From Candidatus Caccocola faecipullorum (GTDB lineage Bacteria; Synergistota; Synergistia; Synergistales; Synergistaceae), in contig DVKA01000186.1 in assembly GCA_018716365.1 (NCBI GenBank), positions 1 to 25,461 of the forward strand: 25,461 nucleotides of DNA, written 5' to 3'. The position numbers and the translations under genes are program-made. Positions 5,607 to 14,543 of the stretch are shown in pieces. The notes beneath the pieces are model-generated. The model saw only the letters and a list, made by a program, of their open reading frames with translations, was not told where the DNA came from and ran no database searches. Each line of letters starts with the position of its first letter. Within the stretch, counting starts at the first letter, position 1.

Positions 5607-7907
5607 TTACTTCGCGCCCCGCAGCCGTTCCGCGAGGCGCGTGTATCTTTTTTTCGTCCTGTCGTTCGCCACGGCGATGCGCAGGGCTTTTTTTGTGCCA
5701 ACTATTACGACGAGCTTTTTGCCGCGCGTTATCGCGGTGTAGAGGAAGTTACGCTGGAGCATTACGTAGTGCTGCGTCAGCAGCGGGATGACGACGGCGG
5801 GGTATTCCGAGCCCTGCGATTTGTGTATCGATACGGCGTAGGCGTGGACGAGTTCGTCTAGCTCGGTGAAGTCGTACTCGATTATGCCCGCGTCCATTTT
5901 TACCGTAAGGCGCGCGTTTTCGCCGTCGATCGCTGCGATCGTCCCGATGTCGCCGTTGTAGACGTCTTTGTCATAGTTGTTCTTTATCTGCATGACTTTG
6001 TCGCCGGCGCGGAATACGCGGTCGAGGCGCTGCACGCGCGCGCCGTTCCCGGTGTTGAGCAGCTTTTCAAGTTCTGCGTTGAGGCGGCGCGTCCCCGCGA
6101 CGCCGCTGTGCATCGGACAGAGCACCTGTATGTCGTTGACTGGGTCGAAGCCGAAGCGGCGCGGTATGTTTTCAGTGACGAGCTTTTTTATCGTGGCGAG
6201 CACTTTGTCGTCGAAGAGGCGTTTGTATTCTTCCTCCGAGATTCCGCCGGCGGCGACCTTCGGCTCGATGAAGTAGAAGTCCGACAGCGCTTCGCCCTCC
6301 GGCTCAAGCGGCATTTCGCCGCGGTTGACGCGGTGGGCGTTGGTGATGATGCGGCTTTCGCCGCTCTGGCGGAATATCTCGTTGAGCATGACGACGGTGC
6401 AGACGCCGGAGTCTATTATGTCCTTCAGCACGTTGCCGGGCGAGACGGAGGGCAGCTGGTTCACGTCGCCGACGAATATCAGCGACGCGCCGCGCGGCAC
6501 GGCTTTGAGAAGGTGGTGGAAGAGTATCTGGTCTATCATCGACGCTTCGTCTACGATGAGGAGGTCGCATTCAAGTTTGTTCTCCTCGTTGCGCATGAAG
6601 CCGTAACCCAGCTGAGAGTTCGCGCCTCCGGCGGAATCGCCTGAGAAGCCGCCGCCGCTCGAATATTCGAGAAGCCTGTGTATCGTCTTCGCCTCGTGGC
6701 CCGTCGCCTCCGTCATGCGCTTCGCGGCGCGCCCCGTCGGCGCGGCAAGCATCACGCGGTAGCCGCCCTCTTCGCGCAGGCGGAGGACGGCGCGGATTAT
6801 CGTCGTTTTTCCTGTGCCCGGGCCGCCGGTTATGACCATGACTTTGGAGTTGACGGCGCGCGTTATCGCCTCGCGCTGCGCCTCTGCGAAGGTCATTTCC
6901 ATCTCGCGTTCGAGCCACGGTATCGCGGCTTCGGTGTCTACCGCTTTGCTGTTGTAGGGCTCTTCGGCGATGCGGCGCAGGTTTTCCGCCGAGTGGGTCT
7001 CCGCGTAGTGGAAGGCTGGGAGGTAGACGGCCTCGTCTTCTTCTCCCTCTTTGCCGGAAATTTCCTCGACGACGATGTTTCCAGCCATGCGCGCCTGCTC
7101 TACGCCCTCCGCCGCGGTTTCTTCCGCGACGCCGAGTTTTTCCGCGGCGAGCGCGGCGAGCATTTTCCGCGGGACGTAGACGTGCCCCTCGCCAGCCAGG
7201 TCGTTTAGGACGTTGTGGACGCCTGCCGCGATTCTGTACGGCGAGTCATGCGGCACGCCGAGCTTCTGCGCTATCGCGTCCGCCGTCGCAAAGCCGATGC
7301 CCTGCACGTCGAGCGCTATCTGGTACGGGTTGGCCTTCATAACTTCGAGGGCGGCTGAGCCGTACTTCCTGAATATGCGCATGGCGTAGCCCGCGCCGAC
7401 GCCGTAGCCCTGAAGGAAGACCATGACCTCGCGCATTTCGCGCTGTTCGCGCCACGACTGCCCCGCAGCCTCGGCCTTCGCGCTGCTGACTCCTTTGACT
7501 TCCGCGAGGCGCATCGGCTCTTCGTCGAGTATGCGCGCAGTTTCATCGCCGAATTTCTCGACTATTTTCCGCGCCGTCGCGGGGCCTATGCCGCGTATGA
7601 GGCCGGAGCCGAGGAACTTTTCAAGGCCTCCGGCGGTCGACGGCAGCGCGCTCTCGCAGCTTTCAAAGTGGAACTGCATCCCGTAGCGGCTGTTTTCCGT
7701 CCAGTGCCCTTTCATCGAGAGCATTTCGCCAGCCGCGGGCTCCGCCATGACGCCGACGGCCGTCACGAAGTCTGGATAGCCGCGCACGCGAAGGCGGAGA
7801 ACGGTGTATCCGTTCTCCGCGTTGCGGTAGACTATGTGTTCCGCCTGTCCCTGAAGCTCTATCGTGAGGGCGGGGGATTTTATAATTTTCGATTCTTCGC
7901 CGTTCAA
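5607..7907 (-). CDS. recD2: ATP-dependent 5'-3' DNA helicase RecD2 (RecD-like, without RecBC)
   Basis: A 766-residue superfamily 1B helicase. The N-terminal OB-like region (IELQGQAEHIVYRNAENGYTVLRL) and helix-hairpin-helix repeats (about residues 95-215) mark the long RecD2 type that acts alone, rather than the RecBCD subunit. Helicase motifs are complete: Walker A GGPGTGKTT (361-369), Walker B DLLIVDEASM (448-457), GDVNQLPSV (480-488), the UvrD_C_2-type HAYAVSIHKSQGSEYP (688-703) and YTAITRGK (723-730). The family is linked to DNA repair and replication-fork maintenance. The start is TTG at 7907, with only a poorly placed GGAG before it; the family's N terminus begins very near here, so the call is reasonable. 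It is the last gene of a pepA-amidohydrolase-recD2 run, nine bases after the previous stop. Confidence 0.95.
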   Translation of the reverse strand: MNGEESKIIKSPALTIELQGQAEHIVYRNAENGYTVLRLRVRGYPDFVTAVGVMAEPAAGEMLSMKGHWTENSRYGMQFHFESCESALPSTAGGLEKFLGSGLIRGIGPATARKIVEKFGDETARILDEEPMRLAEVKGVSSAKAEAAGQSWREQREMREVMVFLQGYGVGAGYAMRIFRKYGSAALEVMKANPYQIALDVQGIGFATADAIAQKLGVPHDSPYRIAAGVHNVLNDLAGEGHVYVPRKMLAALAAEKLGVAEETAAEGVEQARMAGNIVVEEISGKEGEEDEAVYLPAFHYAETHSAENLRRIAEEPYNSKAVDTEAAIPWLEREMEMTFAEAQREAITRAVNSKVMVITGGPGTGKTTIIRAVLRLREEGGYRVMLAAPTGRAAKRMTEATGHEAKTIHRLLEYSSGGGFSGDSAGGANSQLGYGFMRNEENKLECDLLIVDEASMIDQILFHHLLKAVPRGASLIFVGDVNQLPSVSPGNVLKDIIDSGVCTVVMLNEIFRQSGESRIITNAHRVNRGEMPLEPEGEALSDFYFIEPKVAAGGISEEEYKRLFDDKVLATIKKLVTENIPRRFGFDPVNDIQVLCPMHSGVAGTRRLNAELEKLLNTGNGARVQRLDRVFRAGDKVMQIKNNYDKDVYNGDIGTIAAIDGENARLTVKMDAGIIEYDFTELDELVHAYAVSIHKSQGSEYPAVVIPLLTQHYVMLQRNFLYTAITRGKKLVVIVGTKKALRIAVANDRTKKRYTRLAERLRGAK

Positions 7908-7916
7908 GCTCCGCGC

Positions 7917-9542
7917 CTACTCTATGTGGCGGATTTTGCCGTCGACCACAGTAAGGCCCGCTTCGAGCTTCGGCAGGTCGTCGTCCGGCGTCTGGAAGGG
8001 GTCTTCGAGGAACGCCGTGAAGTCCGCCGCCTTGCCCGGTTCGAGCGTGCCGCGCCACGAAAGCTCGCCGCAGACGCGCGCGCCGCCGCTCGTGTACATC
8101 GAGAAGGTTTCCACGCGGTCGAGCCGCTGCACCGGCATCCATCCGTGTTCCGGCTCGTTGTTGAGGTCCTGCCGCAGTATCGCGGCGCGTATGCCGACGA
8201 ACGGGTTCAGCGACTCGGTCGGAGCGTCGGAACCGGCTCCGAGCGGTATGCCGCAGTTGAACATCGATTTCCACGCGTAGCTCCAGCGCGCGCGGTCAGT
8301 GTCGAGGCGCGGCACTACTATCGGCCAGTCCGATGTCGCAAAGGCGGGCTGTATGTCCGCCATGACGCCGAGATCCGTCATACGCGCAAATAGATCCTGC
8401 GCGCCTATCTGGCAGTGGACTATCCTGTGGCGGATTCCGGCGTTCGCCCCTCTGCGCGCCGCTTCGACGGCGTTGAGGCAGCGTTCTATCGCGCCGTCCC
8501 CGATCGCGTAGAAGGCGACCTGCATCCCAGCCTCCTGCGCGCGTTTCACAAGGCGGTTGAGCTCCTCCTGCGAGTGCGCGTAGACGCCGCGGTTGCCCGG
8601 GTCGTCGGAATATTCTTCGCGCAGCGCTGCTGTGCGCGCGCCGAGCGTCCCGTCGACGTGTATCTTGAGCGGGCCGGAGCGGAAGAATTTCCCGCCGCGC
8701 GAGCATCCGCCGTTTTCAATGAATTCGGCGAGCTCGCCGTCGCCGCGCAGATGCCACTGCTGCGCTATGCGCATCGGCATTTTGCCGCGCGCCTCCAGCG
8801 ACTCGTAGAGGTCGAAAACGCCTTCGACGCCGCCCGCCATTTCAAGGTCGTCGGTCTGGACGGAGGTCACGCCGTACTTTATCATGCGGTCGACCGCGAG
8901 GCCGTACCAGTGTTCCAGCGTTTCGCGCGACTGCTCCGGTATGTTCATGCGCGCCCAGTTGACGGCGGCTTCGCTGATGACGCCGTTCGGCTCGCCTGCG
9001 GCGTCGGTGTTCACCACGCCGCCGGAGATTTTGAAATCGCCGTCTATCCTGAGAAGTTTCAGCGCGACGCTGTTGAGCGCCGCTATGTGCCCGCACGAGC
9101 GTTCGAAGAAGAGCGGGGCCTCCGTCGATATGAGGTCGAGGTCGTGGCGGTTGGGGAAGCGCTTTTCCGCCATCTTGTTCTGGTCCCAGCCGCGCGCGAA
9201 GAACCAGCCGCCGGGCGGCAGCGCGTTCTCCGCGAGGAAGTGCCGCCCGCGGCCGATCATCTCGTCTATCGAGCGCGCGCCGCTGAGGTCGAGCGTCTCA
9301 AGGCTGCGCCCAGCAGCGAGCAGGTGGTTGTGAGTGTCGGTAAAGCCCGGGAGGACGTACTTGCCCTTCATGTCGAGGACGACGGTCCTCGCGTCGCACA
9401 TTGCGAGTATTTCCTTGTCGTTGCCGACGGCCTCGATGACCCCGCCACGCGCAAAGAGCGCCTGCGCGCGTCCGGGGTGGGCCATCGGGTATATCACTGC
9501 GTTGATGAGAGCGATGGAATCGTTTCGGTTCCCGTCTGCCAT
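7917..9542 (-). CDS. YtcJ-like amidohydrolase family protein
   Basis: A 541-residue metal-dependent hydrolase of the amidohydrolase superfamily (Amidohydro_3, YtcJ type). The small N-terminal beta domain is followed by GFTDTHNHL with the metal ligands His71 and His73. Later come the RIVHCQ segment of the barrel and LGAGSDAPTESLNPF, whose Asp is the conserved catalytic metal-binding aspartate of the last barrel strand, and then the C-terminal LEPGKAADFTAF return to the beta domain. No signal peptide is seen, so it is cytoplasmic. Members cleave amide or related bonds in varied small molecules, and the substrate cannot be predicted. The start ATG has AAGGAG about 12 bases upstream. It is 25 bases downstream of pepA and probably co-transcribed with it; a role in using peptide- or amino-acid-derived compounds would fit but is inference. 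Confidence 0.88.
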   Translation of the reverse strand: MADGNRNDSIALINAVIYPMAHPGRAQALFARGGVIEAVGNDKEILAMCDARTVVLDMKGKYVLPGFTDTHNHLLAAGRSLETLDLSGARSIDEMIGRGRHFLAENALPPGGWFFARGWDQNKMAEKRFPNRHDLDLISTEAPLFFERSCGHIAALNSVALKLLRIDGDFKISGGVVNTDAAGEPNGVISEAAVNWARMNIPEQSRETLEHWYGLAVDRMIKYGVTSVQTDDLEMAGGVEGVFDLYESLEARGKMPMRIAQQWHLRGDGELAEFIENGGCSRGGKFFRSGPLKIHVDGTLGARTAALREEYSDDPGNRGVYAHSQEELNRLVKRAQEAGMQVAFYAIGDGAIERCLNAVEAARRGANAGIRHRIVHCQIGAQDLFARMTDLGVMADIQPAFATSDWPIVVPRLDTDRARWSYAWKSMFNCGIPLGAGSDAPTESLNPFVGIRAAILRQDLNNEPEHGWMPVQRLDRVETFSMYTSGGARVCGELSWRGTLEPGKAADFTAFLEDPFQTPDDDLPKLEAGLTVVDGKIRHIE

Positions 9543-9567
9543 TCGGAGATGCAGCTCCTTCTTTCTC

Positions 9568-11028
9568 TTACAGTTCCCTGACGAGCTCGGCGAGCGTCCT
9601 CATGCCGAAGCCCGTGGCTCCCTTCACATAGTAGCTGAAGGGCGTCTTTACGAAATCGGCGGAGGCGATGTCGAGATGTACCCACGGGATGTCCTTGTCC
9701 ACGAAGGCTTCGAGGAACATCGCCGCCGTTATCGCGCCGCCGTAGCGTCCGCCGCTGTTCACGAGGTCCGCAAAGGGCGATTTTATCAGTTCGCGCAGGT
9801 TCGGGTCGTCCATCGGGAGCTTCCAGAAGCGCTCGCCGCTTGCGGCGGATGCCTTCAGCACCTTGTCCCCGAATTCGTCGTTGTTCGTGAAGAGCCCAGC
9901 GGTCGTCGAGCCGAGCGCGACGGCGCAGGCCCCGGTCAGCGTGGCTATGTCCACTATCATGTCGGGCTTCAGCTCCGAGGCGTAGCAGAGCGCGTCGGCG
10001 AGCGTCAGACGGCCTTCGGCGTCAGTGTTGTTGACCTCTATCGTCTTTCCGTTGCGCGCGCGCAGTATGTCGTCCGGCCTGTAAGCGGAGCCGCCCGGCA
10101 TATTTTCGGCGGCGGCGACGATCGCCGTAACCTTCCACTGCAATTTCATCAGGGCCGCCGCGCGTATTGCGCCGAGCACCGCGCAGGCGCCGCCCTTGTC
10201 GCCCTTCATCGTGAGCATGTACTCCGAGGGCTTTATGTCGAGGCCGCCGCTGTCGAAGGTAAGCCCCTTGCCTACGAGCGCAATGTGGCCTTTCGCGTTC
10301 TCCGGCTCGTATGTCAGATGTATGAAGCGGGGCGGATTCGCCGAACCGGAGGCGACGGCGAGGTACGCGCCCATATTTTCGTCGGCGATGCGCTTTTCGT
10401 CCCATATCTCGCACTTCAGGCCGAGTTCGGCGGCGAGCTCCTGCGCTTTGGCCGCAAGTACCTCGGGGTTGATTACGCAGCCCGGCTCGTTCGCTATGTC
10501 GCGCGTCCAGCACTGCGACTCGCCGAGGATGCGTCCCTCTTCGAGCGCCTTTTCGCAGCCGTCGAAGACCGTCACAGCCTCGACAGGGGTGAATCTGTCC
10601 TTCTCGTCGCGCGCCAGATACTTGTTGAAACGGTACGAGGCGAGGGCGCAGCCCTCAGCCGCGGCGCGCGAACGATCCGCGTCTCCGGCTTTCGGCATCG
10701 TTATCGAAAGTTCGGCGCATCCGCGCGAAGCCGCGGCGCGGGCCGCAGAGAAGGCCGCGACGCGCACGCGCTCCGGTGTGATTTTATCCTCGGGGCCGAG
10801 CCCCGCGATGACGGCGTAACGCACGGTCTTTCCGGCTACCGGAACGACGAGCAGCTTGCCAGCCTCGCCGCGGAATCCTTCGTTTATAACGACGCGGCGG
10901 CAAAAGTCGCGCATCTCGCCGCGCAGCGGGTCGAGCGACACCGTCTCCGGCTCGCTCTCCGCCGTCAGCAAAGCTATCACAGGCAGCGATTCAGTGTTGA
11001 AATTCTCATCCTGGATTTTGATGTACAT
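9568..11028 (-). CDS. pepA: Leucyl aminopeptidase (M17, PepA-like)
   Basis: A 486-residue cytosolic two-metal aminopeptidase that removes N-terminal residues from peptides. The catalytic C-terminal domain carries the whole M17 site: Lys254 and Asp259 in KGLTFDSGG, Lys266 in IKPS, Asp277 in MKGDKGG, and the signature NTDAEGRL (334-341), with Asp336, Glu338 and Arg340. In M17 enzymes the MKxDM motif usually continues with M; here it is K. The N-terminal macro-like domain (about 1-160) is present, so the length is normal. The start is ATG, with an excellent GGGAGG site ten bases upstream. It is the first gene of the minus-strand run with the amidohydrolase and recD2, and an extended -10 promoter-like site lies upstream. 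Confidence 0.94.
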   Translation of the reverse strand: MYIKIQDENFNTESLPVIALLTAESEPETVSLDPLRGEMRDFCRRVVINEGFRGEAGKLLVVPVAGKTVRYAVIAGLGPEDKITPERVRVAAFSAARAAASRGCAELSITMPKAGDADRSRAAAEGCALASYRFNKYLARDEKDRFTPVEAVTVFDGCEKALEEGRILGESQCWTRDIANEPGCVINPEVLAAKAQELAAELGLKCEIWDEKRIADENMGAYLAVASGSANPPRFIHLTYEPENAKGHIALVGKGLTFDSGGLDIKPSEYMLTMKGDKGGACAVLGAIRAAALMKLQWKVTAIVAAAENMPGGSAYRPDDILRARNGKTIEVNNTDAEGRLTLADALCYASELKPDMIVDIATLTGACAVALGSTTAGLFTNNDEFGDKVLKASAASGERFWKLPMDDPNLRELIKSPFADLVNSGGRYGGAITAAMFLEAFVDKDIPWVHLDIASADFVKTPFSYYVKGATGFGMRTLAELVREL

Positions 11029-11072
11029 TTATATTTCCTCCCGAATTGAACTCAATTTTTCCGTTCAGGGAT

Positions 11073-11081
11073 ATAATATCA
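11073..11081 (-). promoter_or_regulatory. Extended -10 promoter element for pepA
   Basis: On the minus strand TGA immediately precedes TATTAT, giving the TGnTATnnT extended -10 form about 45 bases before the pepA start. No good -35 box is seen, which extended -10 promoters tolerate. Confidence 0.45.
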
Positions 11082-11196
11082 CCTTTGCCGCGCCGCTGCA
11101 TATCGTTTTTTCCGCGCGCCTCCTCTTTTTACGGATATTTCAAATTCGTGCGTTTCCGCACGTTCGGAGCGGACGATTTTCTCCGCCGGTTTAATG

Positions 11197-11202
11197 TATA
11201 AT
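11197..11202 (+). promoter_or_regulatory. -10 box of the potassium channel gene
   Basis: A perfect TATAAT about 70 bases before the preferred ATG at 11275. No convincing -35 is visible. If it is used, translation cannot start at the in-frame ATG at 11194, which supports the downstream start. Confidence 0.45.
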
Positions 11203-11274
11203 AGAGACGCTGAACAGAATTACCGGATGCCGCGAGATTTCAAAATTTTCACGCAAGCGGGGAAAGGCAGGCTG

Positions 11275-12264
11275 ATGTACATGGACCTGAAACCGTTTAT
11301 GAAGAAACGCCTGATGTTCGCCTACGAGGTGTCGCTGCCGCTGATGGCGCTCTTTTCGCTCGTCACGCTTATCGCGCTCGGCTCGTCTTACTTCCACCCC
11401 GAGCGGCAGCCTCTGCTCATCTATCTGCTCGACCACGCGATATGGCTCGTATTCACCGCCGACCTGCTCGTGCGCCTCTGCTTCGCCGGGAGCCTGCGCG
11501 CTTTCATATTGAGCCGCCTGCCGGAGTTCGTCGCGGTCGTCCCCGTCGTGCCCTTCATCGCGCTCAACTATGTGTTCGAGCGTCTGGGCTGGGACACAGT
11601 CTCCTCCGTCTACGTGCAGGCCGTTTTCTTCATCAAGTTCATCGCCTATCTGGGGCGCGCCTTCACTACGCAGAGCCGCTTCTTCAAAACCAATATGCTG
11701 CACTACGCGGGCGGCGTGACGATAATCGCGATCGTCACCGCGGCTATGTTCTTCGTAAACTCGGAGAAGAGCAGCTACGAGGACGCGATATGGTGGGCCT
11801 TCGTCACGGCGAGCACGACGGGTTACGGCGACATCGTTCCGAAGACGGACATGGGGCGCATCACCGGCGTCTGCCTTATGATACTCGGCGTCGCCTGCAC
11901 GACGGCCTTCACCAGCATCATCGCCGGGCGCATCATGGCGCGCAGCGGGAACCAGAAGCAGCAGAACCCGCACGTCGCGGCGGTGCAGCGCCAGCTCGAC
12001 AGGTTCGAATCGCTCTCCGACGAAGAGGTCGAAGACATCTGCGCCGTCCTGAAATCGCTGCGGCGCGGCGGCGAAACGGAGGCGGAGGCGCCGGCCGGGG
12101 AAAAGCCCGAAAACGCGCCGCCCGAGACCGCGCTCGACCGCAGATGGCAGAGCTTCACTATAGTCCGCCGCGTGCGCGCAAAGTTCGCGCCGTTCATCCG
12201 CGCCGAAGAAAAGCTGACGGAGCTCATAAAAGAAGAGAGCAAGAAAAAAGAGGAAGGGGAATAA
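11275..12264 (+). CDS. Voltage-gated-type potassium channel subunit
   Basis: A 329-residue six-helix potassium channel subunit that would tetramerise in the membrane. The selectivity filter TTGYGD is at residues 181-186, preceded by the pore helix (IWWAFVTAS) and followed by S6. Helices S1-S4 precede it (first helix from about residue 18). The S4 region carries few, widely spaced positive residues (Lys121 and Arg128, then Arg135 and Lys138), unlike the every-third-residue arginines of a strong voltage sensor. The C-terminal tail is a charged cytoplasmic helix rich in Glu and Lys. An upstream in-frame ATG at 11194 would overlap the promoter -10 box, so I prefer 11275; an ATG two codons later is also possible. 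The last codons form one arm of the terminator. Confidence 0.88.
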   Translation: MYMDLKPFMKKRLMFAYEVSLPLMALFSLVTLIALGSSYFHPERQPLLIYLLDHAIWLVFTADLLVRLCFAGSLRAFILSRLPEFVAVVPVVPFIALNYVFERLGWDTVSSVYVQAVFFIKFIAYLGRAFTTQSRFFKTNMLHYAGGVTIIAIVTAAMFFVNSEKSSYEDAIWWAFVTASTTGYGDIVPKTDMGRITGVCLMILGVACTTAFTSIIAGRIMARSGNQKQQNPHVAAVQRQLDRFESLSDEEVEDICAVLKSLRRGGETEAEAPAGEKPENAPPETALDRRWQSFTIVRRVRAKFAPFIRAEEKLTELIKEESKKKEEGE

Positions 12265-12284
12265 ATTTCCCCTTCCTCTTTTTT
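12244..12284 (+). terminator. Bidirectional terminator containing the channel gene's last codons and stop
   Basis: A perfect 18-pair stem (12244-12261 with 12267-12284), A-rich on the left and T-rich on the right, with a five-base loop. The TAA stop codon of the channel gene lies in the loop. The T tracts on both strands make it suitable for stopping transcription from both converging genes. Confidence 0.92.
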
Positions 12285-12319
12285 AACGTTCCTCATCAGC
12301 GACGTCCCGCTTTCCGCCG

Positions 12320-13414
12320 CTACTCGCCGCCTTCAAAAACCTTCGTCACGTACTCCGAGGTCGAAGCCGAGAGCATGGCAGTGTAGTCCGGGCGGAAGCT
12401 CAGCACGTCGCCCACCTTCAGGTCGGGGCGTTCCTCGATGTCGACGAGCAGATGGTCGCTCGACGCAGTTTTTATCTTCACGCCCTCGTCGAGCGGCGTC
12501 AGCCCGAGGACGTTCACGTCCTGCTTGCCGACCGCGAGGATTCCCTGCCTGCGCGTGCCGCGGTCGTGGAAGACCGGCACGTTGCCGAAGGCGTCGTGGC
12601 CGATTTCGCCGACCGGAAGAGTGCGTTTCGCGCGAACCTCGACCAGCTCCGCTTCAAGCCGCATCGTATCCTGCGACAGCCCTTCGATGTCCACGTTGAA
12701 AGCCATGTCGCGCCCCAGCAGCAGACATTCGCCCAATCTTAAATTATTTATCTCTTTAGGAAGATGGCCCCGGCGCATCTGCACGAACGATCAGGTGCCG
12801 CCGCCGGAATATATCTCAAGTCTGCGCCCGAGCGCCGATTCAAAGGCGCGGCCGCACTCTACGAGCGCCGTCAGATTTTTCTCCGACGGCAGCACGCCGC
12901 TGGCGCATGAAAAATTCGCGCCGACGCCCGCGATACGCAGAAACTCTCCGTCGAGCGGAGCAAGCTCCCGCGCGGCCTCTCCCGCATCTTCAAACCAATA
13001 TCCTTCGCGCAGGTCGCCCATGTCGAACATGACGACCGCGTCGATTTTTTTGCGCTTCTCCTCGCATATACGCGCAAGCTCCGCCGTCACGCCGGCGTCT
13101 GAAACGAGGACGTAGTCGCAAAACTCCGCCGCTTCGTCAAGCTCGGAGTACATCGGTATGCGTATCAGAGCGAACTTCGCGCGCACGCCGCCCTCGCGCA
13201 TCTTGCGCATGTTCGCGACGCGGCTGTCCGCAATCGTATCTATCCCCGCAGCCTCGAAGGCGCGCGCGACTTCGGCGAACGCCGAAATCCCCTTCGAAAC
13301 GCCCCACGCGCTCACGCCGTGCGCCGCGCAGTCTGCGACCAGCCTGCGCCCGTTATGTTCTATCCTGTCAGTACTGACTCTAAGCAGCGGGTATTTTTCA
13401 TTCTCCCCCGACAT
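12320..13414 (-). CDS. Putative selenocysteine-containing PLP racemase (alanine/ornithine racemase family), in-frame TGA
   Basis: A 364-residue protein if the TGA at 12791-12793 is read as selenocysteine (residue 208). Both sides of the TGA belong to one family in one frame. The N-terminal part has the PLP lysine segment AWGVSKG (Lys41), LIRIPMYSE, MFDMGDLREGYW and GVGANFSC. After the TGA come LPKEINNLRLGECLLLGRD, GKQDVNVLGL, ASSDHLLVDIE and TSEYVTKVF, typical of the ornithine-racemase group. The TGA falls in SGGGT-Sec-SF, aligned with the SGGNSSS loop that binds the PLP phosphate. The start is ATG at 13414, with GGGAG eight bases upstream. Conventional calling would give a 207-residue truncated protein and a separate 154-codon remnant. 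A SECIS-like hairpin follows the TGA. The alternative is a nonsense mutation or sequencing error. Racemase substrate is not determined. Confidence 0.75.
12762..12793 (-). promoter_or_regulatory. Putative SECIS element in the racemase gene, with its UGA
   Basis: Ten bases after the UGA, AGAUG pairs with CAUCU (12776-12780 with 12762-12766), followed by a bulged C, a GC/GC pair, and an apical loop CGGG about 19 bases after the UGA. Bacterial SECIS elements lie right after the UGA, with G in the first positions of the loop and a similar spacing. The stem is modest, so on its own this is weaker than the one in the methyltransferase gene. Confidence 0.5.
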
Positions 13415-13534
13415 GCGAAACACTCCCGAATAAAATATGACGGCGAGATTACCGGCGCGCCGCAAGGCCCGCCGTGATACAATAAAACCGTCGGCATAAT
13501 ATTATATAACAAACGCTCAAAAGGAGATGAAAGC

Positions 13535-14521
13535 ATGGAAAGACTTCCGGTCGAACCGACCATTACCGACGTTATGAAAGCCAGCAAATTTCTGCGTAAC
13601 CGCGTGCGCCGTACTCCGGCGGAATACTCGTTCGCTCTGAGCGAAATCGCGGGCGCGCCCGTCGTTCTCAAACTCGACAACCAGCAGGTGTGCGGCTCGT
13701 TCAAGGTGCGCGGCGCTTTCTACAAAATGTTCTCGCTTCCGCGCGAAGAGCTTGCGCGCGGCGTCGTAACCTGCTCAAGCGGCAATCACGCGCAGGGCGT
13801 TGCAAAGGCTGCGGCGGAGCTGCGCTCAAAGGCGTGGATATTCGTCCCGGACGTCTGCCCCGAGACGAAAAAACGCGCCATACGCAACTACGGCGGAGAA
13901 TGGGTCGAGCTCGTAGTCGCGGAAGGCGACTACGATTTCGCCGAAGGAGAGGCGCGCGCCTTCGCTGCGGAGCGCGGCATGACCTTCATCTCGCCCTTCG
14001 AAGATTCCGACGTAATAGCCGGTCAGGGCACGGCGGGAATAGAGCTGCTCTCCGACGAGCCGGACATAGAGCTGCTGCTCGTACCGGCGGGCGGCGGAGC
14101 GCTGCTCAACGGCACGGCGATAGCGGCCTCGGCGCTCGCGCCGAAAGCGGAAGTCTGGGGCGTGCAGTCGGAGGCGTCGAACCCGTGGGTGGTCTCTTGG
14201 CAGAGCGGCGTCGTGCAGGACGAATTCACCCTCGCGCCGACGATTGCGGACGGCCTCTCTGGAGCCATACAGCAGAGCATGCTCTCGCTCGCGAAGCAGC
14301 GCGTCGCGGGAATCATACAGGTTACGGAACGCGAGATAGCGGAGGCGATAGCTTTCATGCACCGCGAACACCACCAGCAGGTCGAAGGCGCGGGCGTCGT
14401 AGGCGTCGCGGCCCTGCTCGCAGGCAAGGCCCCTGTGAACGGACGCAGGACCGGAATAATCATATCCGGCGGCAACATCGACGAAGAGCGGCTGCTTTCG
14501 ATACTCAAAGAATATAATTAG
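13535..14521 (+). CDS. Threonine/serine dehydratase-like PLP enzyme
   Basis: A 328-residue fold-type II PLP enzyme of the catabolic threonine dehydratase (TdcB-like) length, lacking the C-terminal ACT regulatory domain of biosynthetic IlvA. It deaminates L-threonine or L-serine to 2-oxobutyrate or pyruvate in family members. Visible marks are the PLP lysine in GSFKVRGA (Lys57), the substrate loop SSGNHAQG (81-88), the phosphate-binding glycine loop PAGGGALLNG, and a C-terminal SGGNID that stacks on the cofactor. The start is ATG with AAGGAG eight bases upstream. It diverges from the racemase gene and precedes the arsenite methyltransferase gene on the same strand, which has its own promoter. 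Other substrates of this fold cannot be excluded. Confidence 0.85.
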   Translation: MERLPVEPTITDVMKASKFLRNRVRRTPAEYSFALSEIAGAPVVLKLDNQQVCGSFKVRGAFYKMFSLPREELARGVVTCSSGNHAQGVAKAAAELRSKAWIFVPDVCPETKKRAIRNYGGEWVELVVAEGDYDFAEGEARAFAAERGMTFISPFEDSDVIAGQGTAGIELLSDEPDIELLLVPAGGGALLNGTAIAASALAPKAEVWGVQSEASNPWVVSWQSGVVQDEFTLAPTIADGLSGAIQQSMLSLAKQRVAGIIQVTEREIAEAIAFMHREHHQQVEGAGVVGVAALLAGKAPVNGRRTGIIISGGNIDEERLLSILKEYN

Positions 14522-14543
14522 CCGCGGCGAATAGACCTGCTCT

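Noticed and set aside
8415..9581. A 388-codon plus-strand open frame
   Set aside because: Shadow of the amidohydrolase gene on the opposite strand.
9334..11049. A 571-codon plus-strand open frame
   Set aside because: Shadow of pepA on the opposite strand; low-complexity Arg/Ala/Val composition and no ribosome site.
12320..12784. Stand-alone 154-residue protein starting at GTG 12784
   Set aside because: It is in the same frame as the upstream racemase fragment, separated only by the TGA, and begins in the middle of a conserved domain. It has no ribosome site of its own.
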